Shown in pieces: positions 25,634 through 51,090 of a stretch of DNA of 64,000 bases (positions are counted from its first letter, which is position 1; each line of letters opens with the position of its first letter). The position numbers were made by a program, and so were the translations under genes. The notes beneath the pieces are model-generated. The model did not search any database. It had not been told where the DNA came from and saw nothing but the letters and a program-made list of their open reading frames with translations. The stretch comes from Tetrahymena elliotti 4EA (Eukaryota; Ciliophora; Oligohymenophorea; Hymenostomatida; Tetrahymenidae): contig JH720365.1 in assembly GCA_000231825.2 (NCBI GenBank), positions 62,001 to 126,000 on the forward strand, given 5' to 3'.

Positions 25634-27376
25634 TGCCTAAGATTGACTATTCTATAAAATGCGCTTAATTCAATAAATAATCTCTTTTTTGATAATTTAA
25701 TAAACAATTTAATTTTGTAAAATTAACAATAACAACTAATTAAGATTTTATAAACAGTCAATGAATATCTAAATTATAAAATTTAAAGCTCGCTTTATTT
25801 ATTTTTTTTTGTTTAAATAAAATCATTTTTTTATTTTAAAAATTGTAAATTGATATAAATAAACCTAGAAACAAGTTTATATTTTGATTTTATTATTTTT
25901 AGTTTAATTGATCTTAACACCTTCGTTGAAATAATTTAATTAAAAAGTTAAATATTTCAAGTGAATTTTATTTTATAATATCGGAAAATTTAGTTAGATT
26001 AGTTTTTACAAAAATAATTTAAATTTATAAAGTTGAAAAAGAATAAGGATATCTTCTTAATCAAACAAATGAATGAAAAATGTAAGATATTACTATAATA
26101 GATTGTAATGTAAATTCTATTCATTCTAGTTTTTCTCTAGCAATAATTTTACTAGTTTTGAATATGCTTTCAATTTATTTAAGGAGGTTTAAAAATAAAA
26201 ATAGATTTTAATTAGTAAAATTAAGAAAATAGCACTAAGAAAACATTTTAGTAATTTTATAATGGAATAAAAATAAATCTAACTTTTAATGTTGATCTAA
26301 TAAAATATTATATCATTAGAACATTATTTTGTTTTATCTGGTTTATGAATAATGCAAATATTTTTACTTTTTTATTCAAAAAAAAAATCAAATTTGGAAA
26401 CTTGCTTCAATTTTTTTTCCCCTTTACCAAAAAAGAATTTTTCAAAATTTTAATACAAAGTAAAAGAATAATTTAGCTGGTGTAATTATTAAATTATTTG
26501 TTTATTTAAACATTGAATTTTCAATAATTATTTTCACAAAATTTTCTACAAATTATCTCAATTCCAAAGTCTCCTCAAATTTTATTAATTTACTCAAAAT
26601 AATATTTCTTACATAATACTATTAATTTTTGTGAAATTAAAAGGAACCTTTTTACTTTGAATTATATACCTTCAAAATAGTTATTTTTACTTTCAAAATC
26701 TTATAAATTAATGAATGATAAATAATGATCTAACTGATTATTTAGGTTTTGTATAGAGTAAATCAAAGTTAGTTTATAATAAAACTTAAATTTGTAAATA
26801 GCTTTCTTTAAAAATATTATACAATTTTCATTAGAAGTTAGCAAATAAAAATTTAGTCTAATTATGAAAAGTAATTTAATAGAGATAAATCGTTAACTAA
26901 CATTCATTAAATTTATGATGCGAATAAAGTTAAAAAAAAATATTAGAACACCTTTTTAGTTTACAGTTGACAAATTAACTAATGTTTTTAACATTTATAA
27001 TATATATCACTATTGTTAAAAATGCAAAAAAGTAATTATAATTTACAAGTTTAGTAGGATTTAACTAGAATAATTTATTATAAATAAAATAAATAGATTA
27101 TATTTTATATTAATTTATATATAGTTTTGATTTTGAAATAGATTAAATATATTTTTATGATGATTATTAAGAGTGAAGAATGATAGAAATTATAAATTTT
27201 TATATTTATTAAATAGGTTAGGTTGTAAAACTCAGCGAGCATCAAAAAGTTGTTTAAATAATGTTATTCTTACTTTTTTAGTGCGTAAAAAATAAATCAA
27301 AAGGAAATAATTTCCTGGAGAAAAATTTGTTTGTTTTCAAATCTTATTTTTTAATTTTTACGAGCGTTGAAGTAAA
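25634..27376. other. AT-rich intergenic region
   Basis: About 1.7 kb with no exon I can support on either strand. It is dominated by A/T runs. It contains the promoter side of the ENTH gene and the 3' flank of the 27377 gene. Confidence 0.5.
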
Positions 27377-28994
27377 TCAGTTCATCTACTTTTATTTTTC
27401 TTCTAGCTTTTTTTGTTATTCAAGTATAATTTATTACTATTTTTGAATGACATCTTAATAGTAGCTATTTACAGAGGCTGGTGGCACTTAAGGCTATCCT
27501 TACATATAGTAGTATGGTTACATCTAAGGGGTATGTTAGGGGTATATATACATGGGCATCTAATAGTATTAATTTGGTTGCTTTTATGTAGGTGGTACAT
27601 ACATTTATGGCATTACTCCCATTTATATAACCATTGGAGAGCATGCTTGTTGTTATGGCTGTTATTATTATTGTTGTTGTGATTAAGATATTACTTATCC
27701 AACGTTTTATTAGTTTGTTGGCATATACACCATTGAAGAATTTCTTTCAGGGATTGGAGTATCTTAGAAAAGCTATACATTTTGAGATGTGTTTTAAGAG
27801 CTGGTTAATTAAGGCATAGTTGTTTATGTTAAAATTATTGACTCCTAGTTAAGAGATTATACTATAGGAGAAGATGATTTATTCATATCAGCTTCTTAAA
27901 ATCCATACATTTCACCTTGAGGTCTTTCTTTCTAAACCATATTATTCTAGAATGTCTATATGCTAGTTTATTTCTAGCATTATAAATATTGTTATTCAAA
28001 TGATTTTTTAAATGAGCTGCTATTTTCATTAGAATGTGTATTATTGTTTTTATCTATTTGTTAAGCAAATTGTATATTATCTTAGCTGGTCTTATTTTAA
28101 TCTTCACTTTCTTTTGACTTTTACAAATTCAAAGAAGAAGAAAAATTAGGTATTAAAATTTATTTAGGTTTATCATCACCTCTCTTAGTTAATTTTCTTA
28201 ACTACTCTCTAACTTCTTAGATGTTCAAATCATCTCTTTTACTTTCTTACTCTAACTCTGCATAAGTACGCTTTGCATTGATTTCGTTGCTTTTTGATTC
28301 ATCTTTTGGTATTAGAAGAAATATTTAAAATATAATTTAACTTGAAAAGTATATACTTTAATAAAGATTTTAGTAGTTCTAGGACTGACTTATGCTTGAG
28401 GTTTTGTGGGTGATGCACTTGAACTCCGTTCTTTCTTTTCTATTGTTGATTTATTTGCTATTTACAGAAATTATAGTTTGTGCAAAAAATTGTTGATTTG
28501 CTTTCTAAGTGGAGTTATCTGATTATAAATCACTATTTTGATATGAAGTAGCTTAGAATTCTAAAATCAAATTCTTATCTGCTTCACTCATTTTAGAGCG
28601 CTTGAAATCAATTAGAGCCATAGATAAAAATCCTTCTCTGTACTTTTAAATGAGACTCTCCTAATTTTAGAAATAAGTGAGTGATTTATGATAAAAGGAA
28701 TAATTTTAAACAAATTCTCTTTACATTGTATTTGATTTCAGTGAAATTTTTAGGGAATTATTCAGATTAAGGAGCCATAAAAGTTACAATTGGTCCGTTT
28801 AAACTTTTCAAGTATTTAATTATCTAAATTTAAAAAGAAAAATAATTCAGTCATGTAAATTAATCAACTAAAATGAATTTATTTACTTATTTTTCATTTG
28901 AAGTTAATGGACTTTCGTTATCTTTTCTTTTAAGAGTGAGTAAAAATAGTTTGTTTTCATCCAAAAAAACAGGTTTGTCGTGTTACCACAGCAT
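27377..28994 (-). CDS. Unknown protein with Q/P/M/Y-rich C-terminus, about 478 residues
   Basis: Three introns (28824-28886, 28661-28724, 28303-28356) are removed in frame, giving 479 codons if the start is the ATG of MLWQHDKPVFLDENKLFLL. An in-frame ATG at 29102 would add 36 residues, including ENLFSKLQRQIFE, which also looks coding. The N-terminal 120 residues look folded: YLKSLNGPIVTFMAPQSEQF, ESLIQKYREGFLSMALIDF and KRSKMSEADKNLILEFQ. A charged segment follows (KRTYAELEQESKRDD). The C-terminal 200 residues are low-complexity: a glutamine run, then repeated Tyr/Pro/Met/Gln units (PNQYYQMPMYIYPQ, MQPYYYMQGQPQVPP) and a final helix VIQKQQQIILEQQKKLEEK. No domain is recognised. The prion-like tail suggests an RNA-granule or transcription-related protein, which is inference only. 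Confidence 0.72.
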
Positions 28995-29116
28995 TTCAAA
29001 TATCTGTCTTTACAGCTTTGAAAACAGATTTTCACCCTAAATATTACAAAAAGACAAGATTAAAAAAAAGCTTTTCGATTTCAAATTATTCTATGGAAAC
29101 ATGCAAATTAAATTAA
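28995..29116. promoter_or_regulatory. Compact head-to-head promoter region
   Basis: About 120 nt of AT-rich DNA separates the start codons of a (-) and a (+) gene. If the upstream ATG at 29102 is the true start of the (-) gene, the gap shrinks to 14 nt. Both transcripts must start in or overlap this interval, so a shared bidirectional promoter is likely. No specific binding site is recognised. Confidence 0.4.
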
Positions 29117-29701
29117 ATGCTACAAAGAATAATTAACTACCTCTTGGATTTTAATTAAATTCTTATTGTAAAAGAGTCTAACAGAGTCTCTGAATTTCAA
29201 GAGCAAGAATATTGGATGAAATACCTATATAATAATTGTTGTTTTTAATATTTTTTTAGTGTGTTGAATGAAATTATAAATGTGAGATATTCCAAAAATT
29301 TCTATCGATATCAAGAAGAAGCAATTAATTACTTTATGACGAATAATTGGAGATCTTAAGTACATGAACATGCCATCTATATCGCTTCCAATCATTTGGT
29401 TTTAGCCATCTCTATTCTTAGCTTCATATTACTTATCTAGGAAGACAGGTAAGAATGGATTAAATAGAGACCAGTATGTGGTTTTCTATTTTAGAAAGAA
29501 TAAATAAAATTAGTATTTAAGGATATAATTTTTGAGCAAGTATTTACTTAAACTGCAACTCTTTCAGGGAGAGTTCTTTATCTAGCTTCGATTTCAAATG
29601 GAGAGGAATAAAATATTGACCATAAACCTGCTTCACCTTATGAAGCATCTTCACTGTCGTTAAATATAGTTATAACAAGAGAAAAAAGGCACATCTATTG
29701 A
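29117..29701 (+). CDS. Unknown intronless protein, 194 residues
   Basis: An uninterrupted ciliate-code frame of 195 codons runs from ATG 29117 to TGA 29701. The protein starts MLQRIINYLLDFNQILIVKE and has several likely helices (VSEFQEQEYWMKYLYNN, FYRYQEEAINYFMTNNW). It includes one hydrophobic stretch, HLVLAISILSFILLIQ. It ends with GRVLYLASISNGEE and SLSLNIVITREKRHIY. The hydrophobic stretch could be a membrane segment or a buried helix. I do not recognise the family. It is transcribed divergently from the Q/P/Y-rich gene. Confidence 0.65.
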
Positions 29702-30044
29702 TAAGAAAAATAGGATTAATTACATATAAAAGAATAAGATTAAGATTTAAATTTTTTTTTTATAGTTTGATAATAATTTGAATTAATAGGAGTGTAAAAA
29801 GTTTAATTGGAAAGTTTAAGCAAGTATTAATTGAAATTGTGTATTTATTTATTTTGCTAGATGCATGATAGCTTTCTTCTTTTAAATTATTAAATTTTTG
29901 AAGCTTTCAAGTGTGATTTCTTTTTTGATTTTGTTATCTCTTACATTTTATTTTTCACCATGCATTTCTTTAATTAGGTATATTTTATTGAGAGCTCACT
30001 GAATAATTTTTTTAGCATTCCCTTTTATTAAATAAGATTTCACC
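29702..30044. other. Spacer with possible (-) strand terminal exon
   Basis: Mostly AT-rich. A (-) frame starting near 29978 (MHGEKQNVRDNKIKKEITLE) is protein-like for about 35 codons. It could be the true last exon of the 30045-30836 gene rather than a separate gene. Confidence 0.3.
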
Positions 30045-30836
30045 TCAAAAAATTGTGAATGAATGAATACACTTGACTTTTAATTAAATTAATTTGATTT
30101 GGATACAGTAAATAAGATTATGAGAAAGTGCCTTGCTATTTTAAAAGTGGTAATAATTAATTAATTATTTTGGAATGTAAGTCCATACAAAAAGAAAAAT
30201 TATATTTTCCCTACTTATAATGAACTGCATGCATTCCTCGAAAATTAATTAATTGAAAGGTAAATTAATTAATTTATCTATTACTAAGCTATCTTAATGA
30301 TTTATCTAGTTTTGATAACTAACTATAATCAATTAAAACCTTGCTAAAAAATTTGTATGATATATTAACTCTCTAATTAACTCAAATGATATTTTTGTTT
30401 ATAAAATTATCTTATTTTTTACGCCGCATTTATGAGATGTTTAAGTGAATTTTAACTTCTAAAAGCATGCAGAATTTTGATTAAATTATTATTCTAAATC
30501 TCCGATAAGCGATGATTGCTCTGGCTTTTCGTTGCTTCTCAGCTTTACAGCTGTAATTTAGCATTTTAGGTTCTCTGTGTTTTATAAAGGTCTAGAGGAT
30601 TTAATAGATATATTAATGGGAGGAAAATTGAGATTCTTATACCAGAGAAGACCCTTTTCCTCCTTATCTTCTCTATTAAACATTTTTCCATCTTCAGCAA
30701 CATTAATTTTAACATATGAAGGTGCATCTTATCTGAATTAAAACCATTGAAATTTTTATTATTTTTTTTAAAGTAAAGACACAAGCTAGTTTTAAATTAT
30801 TTCAACAAAGCTGTTATCCATAGCGATTTAAGTCAT
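30045..30836 (-). CDS. Unknown protein, about 263 residues (3' end uncertain)
   Basis: A continuous ciliate-code frame runs from ATG 30836 (MTQIAMDNSFVEIIQNQLVS) to TGA 30045. The first 150 residues are convincing: SLLQKKQQKFQWFQFRQDAP, SYVKINVAEDGKMFNREDKE, EKGLLWYKNLNFPPINISIK and LKCQITAVKLRSNEKPEQSS, then ACFQKLKFTQTSHKCGV. Beyond about 30425 the DNA becomes very AT-rich and a good donor (GGC|GTAAAAAATAAG) is present. The remaining frame may therefore be intron that happens to lack TGA, with the real C-terminus further left. The beta-rich, Lys/Cys-containing middle could be a DNA-binding or adhesion module. I cannot name it. Confidence 0.55.
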
Positions 30837-31320
30837 TTTATGATATTATAAACAATCCCACCTTGATAGGTTTCAAATGATCAGATTATAAATATTATTT
30901 GAATATCAATGAATTTTAAAGTAAAATAGGATTATTCTATATTAGTTATAAGATTTTTGGTTATCTTATAGTATGATATATAAATAAATGATTATTTATT
31001 ATTTGTGTTTATGCGATATCTTGTTTTGTTTTACTTTTTTTTACAGAAATTAATTGATTTTGTAAAAAACTTTTAATTATTTATTTTTCTTTCTTTTAGT
31101 TTAAGAATGAGTTTGTTTTGATTTTTTAATTAATTTTTTACTTCTCCCACATTAATTAAGTATTATTATTCTTTACGCAAATTGAATAATTGTTACTTGG
31201 TTAAAATTTTTAAGGTTTTCAAGTCATTAATTTTTGGATTATATCTTATTTTGACATCAGTTGTTATCTTTCAATTAACTAATCACATTCGCATTTTCCT
31301 CCTCCTATCTAAAGATCTAA
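30837..31320. other. AT-rich spacer
   Basis: Between two (-) strand genes. No exon is seen. It should carry the promoter of the 30045-30836 gene. Confidence 0.45.
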
Positions 31321-32085
31321 TCAAATAGTAAAAAGAAAGGAAATTAAAAATATCCCAGTTAACTAGTTCAATTTTTCTAAAATCTTTAAATAAAAAAATT
31401 ACATATATAAAATATAATTTGGCAATGTTTTTGATGATGAATTCCTTTTCTATCTCTTTTGCATATTTGGATTTAAGAGTTTTCTATTTTAGAATTTTTG
31501 GAAATTGCTATATTACTTGTACATATAGTTAGCAATACGTTTTTTTTAGTAAGTTTAAAAATAAGCTGTATGCATTTAAGCCATTACATCTCAGCATTTA
31601 TAAGATAGTTTTTTCCATCCTAACTATATACTATTCCACAATCTAAAATAATTATTTGTCACTTTTTCATGATCATTACCTACATAAATGTCTTTTTTAG
31701 TTAAATACTTTGTAGTATTTTCCATAAGAGTCTTTCATTAAATAGTCAAAATATCTTTAAATAAGCTTTCCATACTTTTTTGAGCATGCTCAAGCACATT
31801 TACTTAAGCTTAAGTACCAAAAAGCTCTAAAAAAGATGGTAATATAAGGATCAATTTGATTGAAATAGTATGATTCAATTTTATTTGTATCAGATTATTA
31901 AATTCTGTTGGCTTATAATCAGTAGATTAATAGAACCTAATTATTTTTTTTGTTTTTTAAAAAAACTAATCAGCTCATCACAAAAAATAATGAATTTTTC
32001 ACTTGTGGTTTTTCTTATTTTGTGAATTTTTCAGGAGAAAAGTCCTTGAATTTTAATATTCATAAATATAATTTTGCTATGCCAT
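31321..32085 (-). pseudogene. Gene-like stretch interrupted by two in-frame TGA codons
   Basis: The ATG at 32085 opens MAQQNYIYEYQNSRTF. A plausible 66-nt intron (GTGAAAAATTC...TAATTAG) joins it to a frame reading STDYKPTEFNNLIQIKL, SFLELFGTQAQVNVLEHAQK and SMESLFKDILTIQ, then TGA (31735-31737). The same frame continues with coding-like sequence KTLMENTTKYLTKKDIYVGN, NNYFRLWNSIQLGWKKLSYK and a second TGA (31591-31593). It then continues with DVMAQMHTAYFQTYQKKRIA and KFQNRKLLNPNMQKRQKR to TGA 31321. Two Trp-to-stop changes would explain this as a decaying gene. Alternatively the TGAs lie in 84-nt and roughly 65-nt introns of unusually low AT content (GTATGGAAAG...CTAAAAAAG removes the first in frame). 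The family is not recognised. Confidence 0.45.
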
Positions 32086-34652
32086 TTAATTTTATTCTGA
32101 TACAGTTAAAAAAAATATTACAAAAATTAAGAGAAATGCTGGAAAAAAAAAGGTTAAATTATTTTAAAAGAAAATTGAATTTTTATTGACTACTTTTCTT
32201 TAAATGAATGAGGAATTCTTATTCTATTCTAATATTTATTTTTGTAAAATTTATTCTATTAAGAAAATATAAAGCAAAAAGTTTATCTTACATTCATGTA
32301 GAGTATTGCATGATAATTTAAATATCGTAAGGGGGGTAATTAAATAAATATATATTAAAATTTCTTTCTATTTAAAAATATAACAGTATAAAGTAATATG
32401 TAGATACTACTGAATTATATACTTGATAAGGGTCTTTATTTTTAAACAAATTTATTAGCTTTTATTTTTTAAGTGAATTAAATTAATTTTATTCATTTGG
32501 AGTGAGTAGTTTTGATTTAAATTATACTTTATAAAAGACCATTCAGCTAGAAGAAATTCATAACGTATTGAATTTGTGTATTTCTTACTTAATTCAAGTA
32601 ATAATTATATTTATATAATTTAGATGTTAATTTCTGCTCACAATCTATTTCGATTAAAAAAATATTGATTGAAATTTTTCAGTTTTAATACATCAAAATT
32701 GATGCGCTAACTTTCTGAATAATGAATTAACAATAAATGCTTTTCACTGATTAATAGTGATTTGTGAACTGTTCGGTTTTTAAAATTTGTTCTTAATTTA
32801 GATTCTAAAATTATTATGCTAATTAGTTGGCTTTGATTTAAATAAAGTTGCAATCAGTTAACAACAATATTTAATTCATTTTTAAATTCTGTATTTTTTA
32901 GTAATTTAAAAGAAAAATGAAATTTATATCAACTGTATTATATTTTTTAGTCCATCTTCTAAAATTTTTTTCTTTGCTTATGAGTAAAAAAATAAATTTT
33001 ATAAAAATTCAAACTTAACTTATTTATTTCATTTAGAATTTTTATCATAATATTTAAATTTTCGTATGTTTAGATATATTTTAAATTTTCAAAAAAAATA
33101 TTGAAAATGATTAAAAAATATTATCTAGTAAAATATTATAAATCTCAAAATATCTTTTGGAAACATATTAAATAAATTTGTTTGAAAACATTTTTGAGAA
33201 ATATTTTTATTTTTATGATTTTCATAATGATATTTAATTATATAGAGTTTCATTGATAAATCAAATTGCTAAATATTTTTACCTTCTTTTAAATTATTTA
33301 AAAATATTTAGGAAATTATGAGTTTTACTTTTTTCAAAATTTTTATGTCGATTTAATAAATTTTAAAAATAATTTTATGATTAATTTTAAATATTTTTAA
33401 TTACATCATAAACTCATAAATTTTTCAAATTATTAACAAACAATTAAATCTTCGAATATTTAATACAAATTTTTTCAAGTTAAATAATCACTTTAAATTT
33501 AAAGACTTAGGTTTAAAAAAGTATCTATTGAATCTAATTCACATAAAAAAATTTTTGAAATAAATAAATATTTTTTTACTCTTAAATTTAAAAATCAAAT
33601 AAAATAATTTCATTACTAATTTAAAATTTTTTAATAATCATACTTTAAAATATTATCTAATTTATAAGCAATTAATTAACTATTTCAAACAAAAAAGAGA
33701 TATTCAAATTAACTTAAAACAAAATCATTTAAAAATTATTTTTGTTCTTATTTAAAATTAGGTATTAAGAATTTAGTATTTGAAAAAGAATAAAACAAAT
33801 TAAAATGAACTATTTTAAAGAATTTTATTTCTTTAATGTCATCATAAATTTCTAATAAAAATAGTAAATACAAGAAAATTAAACTTTAAAAACTATCTAA
33901 AACTAAAAATATTATTTTAGATTTAATAAAAGCCTATTCATTTGTTAATCTATTAACAATTTATTTATTTTTTCCTGATTTGTAAATTATAATGAATTTT
34001 TAAATAATTTTATTCCCATAGACTTTTTGATAATTACAACTTTTGTTGTTTTGATAAAAATTAATTGAAAAATCTAAGATGAATAATACCAAAAATGTTA
34101 ATTTGTGGGTTTTATGTTAATGAATAAAAAATGTTAAATAGTTTCACAGTAAAATATATTTTTTCTGGTATAAAAATATTTTATTAATTTGTTTTAATAA
34201 TTTACTTAAAATATTGATTTTATAATTTCGTTTATTAAAAGTAACTTACAAATTTATTTTACTAATATTTTATATTAACAAATAATAAAGAATTTTGTAA
34301 ATAATAAATGAGCTAATATTAATTTGAGGTAATTTACAAATTTATCAATAGTATATTTTCAAAATTTTTCAAAATTTTTTAATTTATAAATTTTCATCTA
34401 TTTTTATGTAATTTACATACATTATTTTAAGTAATTTGCATTCATCATTTTTAATCATTTGATAAAAAGAGAAATAATTTTAAACATAAAATTTAGAAAA
34501 TCATGAATTAAGGAGATTAAAAAACACGATTGTTTATTTGTATGAATAAAATCTAAAATAACGCTTGGTTGATTGAATTTATTTTAGTTAATATTAAATA
34601 AAAATAAATTCATGTATTATAAAATAAAGAAAGAGGCAAGTCATTTTAGTCC
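32086..34652. other. Long, extremely AT-rich gene-free region
   Basis: About 2.6 kb in which G and C are rare and no exon is supported. It is made of A/T homopolymers and TAAT/ATTT-type words, with a short G run near 32330 (AAGGGGGG). It lies upstream of the giant HECT gene and should include its promoter. Confidence 0.5.
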
Positions 34653-49730
<15,078 letters not shown>

Positions 49731-51090
49731 GCTGATACATTTAGTAGAACAAAAAAATAGAAAATTATAAATTTTAACTAAAACATCTTATAAAAATACT
49801 TATGCTTACTATATTTATTAACCTAATGAGTCTTTCAATTTGATTAAACAAATGAAAGAATTATTGATTTCCCAATAAAAATAAATAATAATTAATAAAT
49901 AAACAAACAAAGAAAAGCTTTTAAAATAATAAAAAGAATAAAATATTAGATAAAATGAACGAATAAATGATAAACAATTAAATGATATAATAATTTTTTA
50001 TTTCAAGAGCAAACTTATACTTATATTTTATTTTAATAAATTAACTATTCAAAAAATTTGTTTTATTTAAGTAAATTTATGTCTTTTACTCTTCAATTTT
50101 ATATATAATCGTTGAATAGAAACTTTATTTATTTGATATTAAAATTTATTATGGTATTAATTTATATTTGCTATTTCTTATTTTTGTTTATTTTGATATG
50201 ATTACTTCTTATTTATTTGTTTCTTAATAAAATTTTAGAGTAAATCAACTTTAATTAACAATTACATCATCACAGTCAAATTACATTAAAAATTCTTCAT
50301 CCTCTCAAAATCCAAGCTATTTTATTAGAAAACTAACCTAAATTATTAAAAATTAATAAATATTTTATAATATCCAATTATTTTTAAATTTAGTATCAAT
50401 TATTACAAATTTAGTTTACATTGATGTAAATAATTTATTGAAAGTGTAAATTGAAGTTGCCTCAAGTTTTAATATGGTTCACTAGTTCGGAAACAGTTAC
50501 TCGAACAGAAGAACAGAAGAGTGCAAAAAGAAAAAAGTATTTGAATTAGAAAAAATTGATACAAATTATGAAAAAATACAATTAATGTACCTTTAGAATA
50601 ATCAAAGTTAATTATTTGTAAAATCAAATGAATGATTAATTAATAATTGAATGCATACATAGATGGATAATTTTTTTAATTAGTTTCTTATCTTAATTAT
50701 TAAATTAATTACACAGGCTGGTCTGTCCTAAAATTTAATTTAAAGATATAATCATGAAAAAAATATGAATATTTGTTTCATTGATTTGATCAATTTTTTT
50801 AACAGTATCATTTAATATTGATTAAATGAAATAATCAGATTATTTCTTTTCTTTTTTAGTATGGTTGCTTTTTTTTTTTTGCTTATTTGTTTTATGACAT
50901 AACTATAGTACTATAATCTAAAAAAAAATCAATAAAGAGTTAAACTTTAAGAAAATACTATTCACATTAAATAATTGATATCAAGTCGTAACAAACAATA
51001 TTTTACACAGATCAATAATTAATTAGTATTTCAATTAATAAAGTCTGAATCCCTAAGCAGGGACATATAAGCTCAAAATTTTTTAATCAA
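49731..51090. other. AT-rich spacer
   Basis: About 1.4 kb between two + strand genes, holding the HECT gene 3' UTR and the promoter of the next gene. No exon or RNA gene is convincing. Confidence 0.5.

Noticed and set aside
27413..27819. Two + strand frames encoding Leu/Trp/His- and Val/Ile-rich peptides
   Set aside because: They are antisense to a clear Q/P/M/Y-rich coding exon on the minus strand that splices in frame with the rest of its gene.
31591..31737. In-frame TGAs read as selenocysteine
   Set aside because: Tetrahymena does use TGA for selenocysteine, but two such sites with no redox motif and no visible SECIS-like hairpin make this unlikely.
31950..32189. + strand frame of 79 codons
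   Set aside because: It is antisense to the first exon and intron of the interrupted minus-strand gene and has AT-drift composition.
50700..50740. Short GC-richer patch considered as a tRNA gene
   Set aside because: No paired acceptor stem, anticodon arm or T-loop consensus could be arranged.
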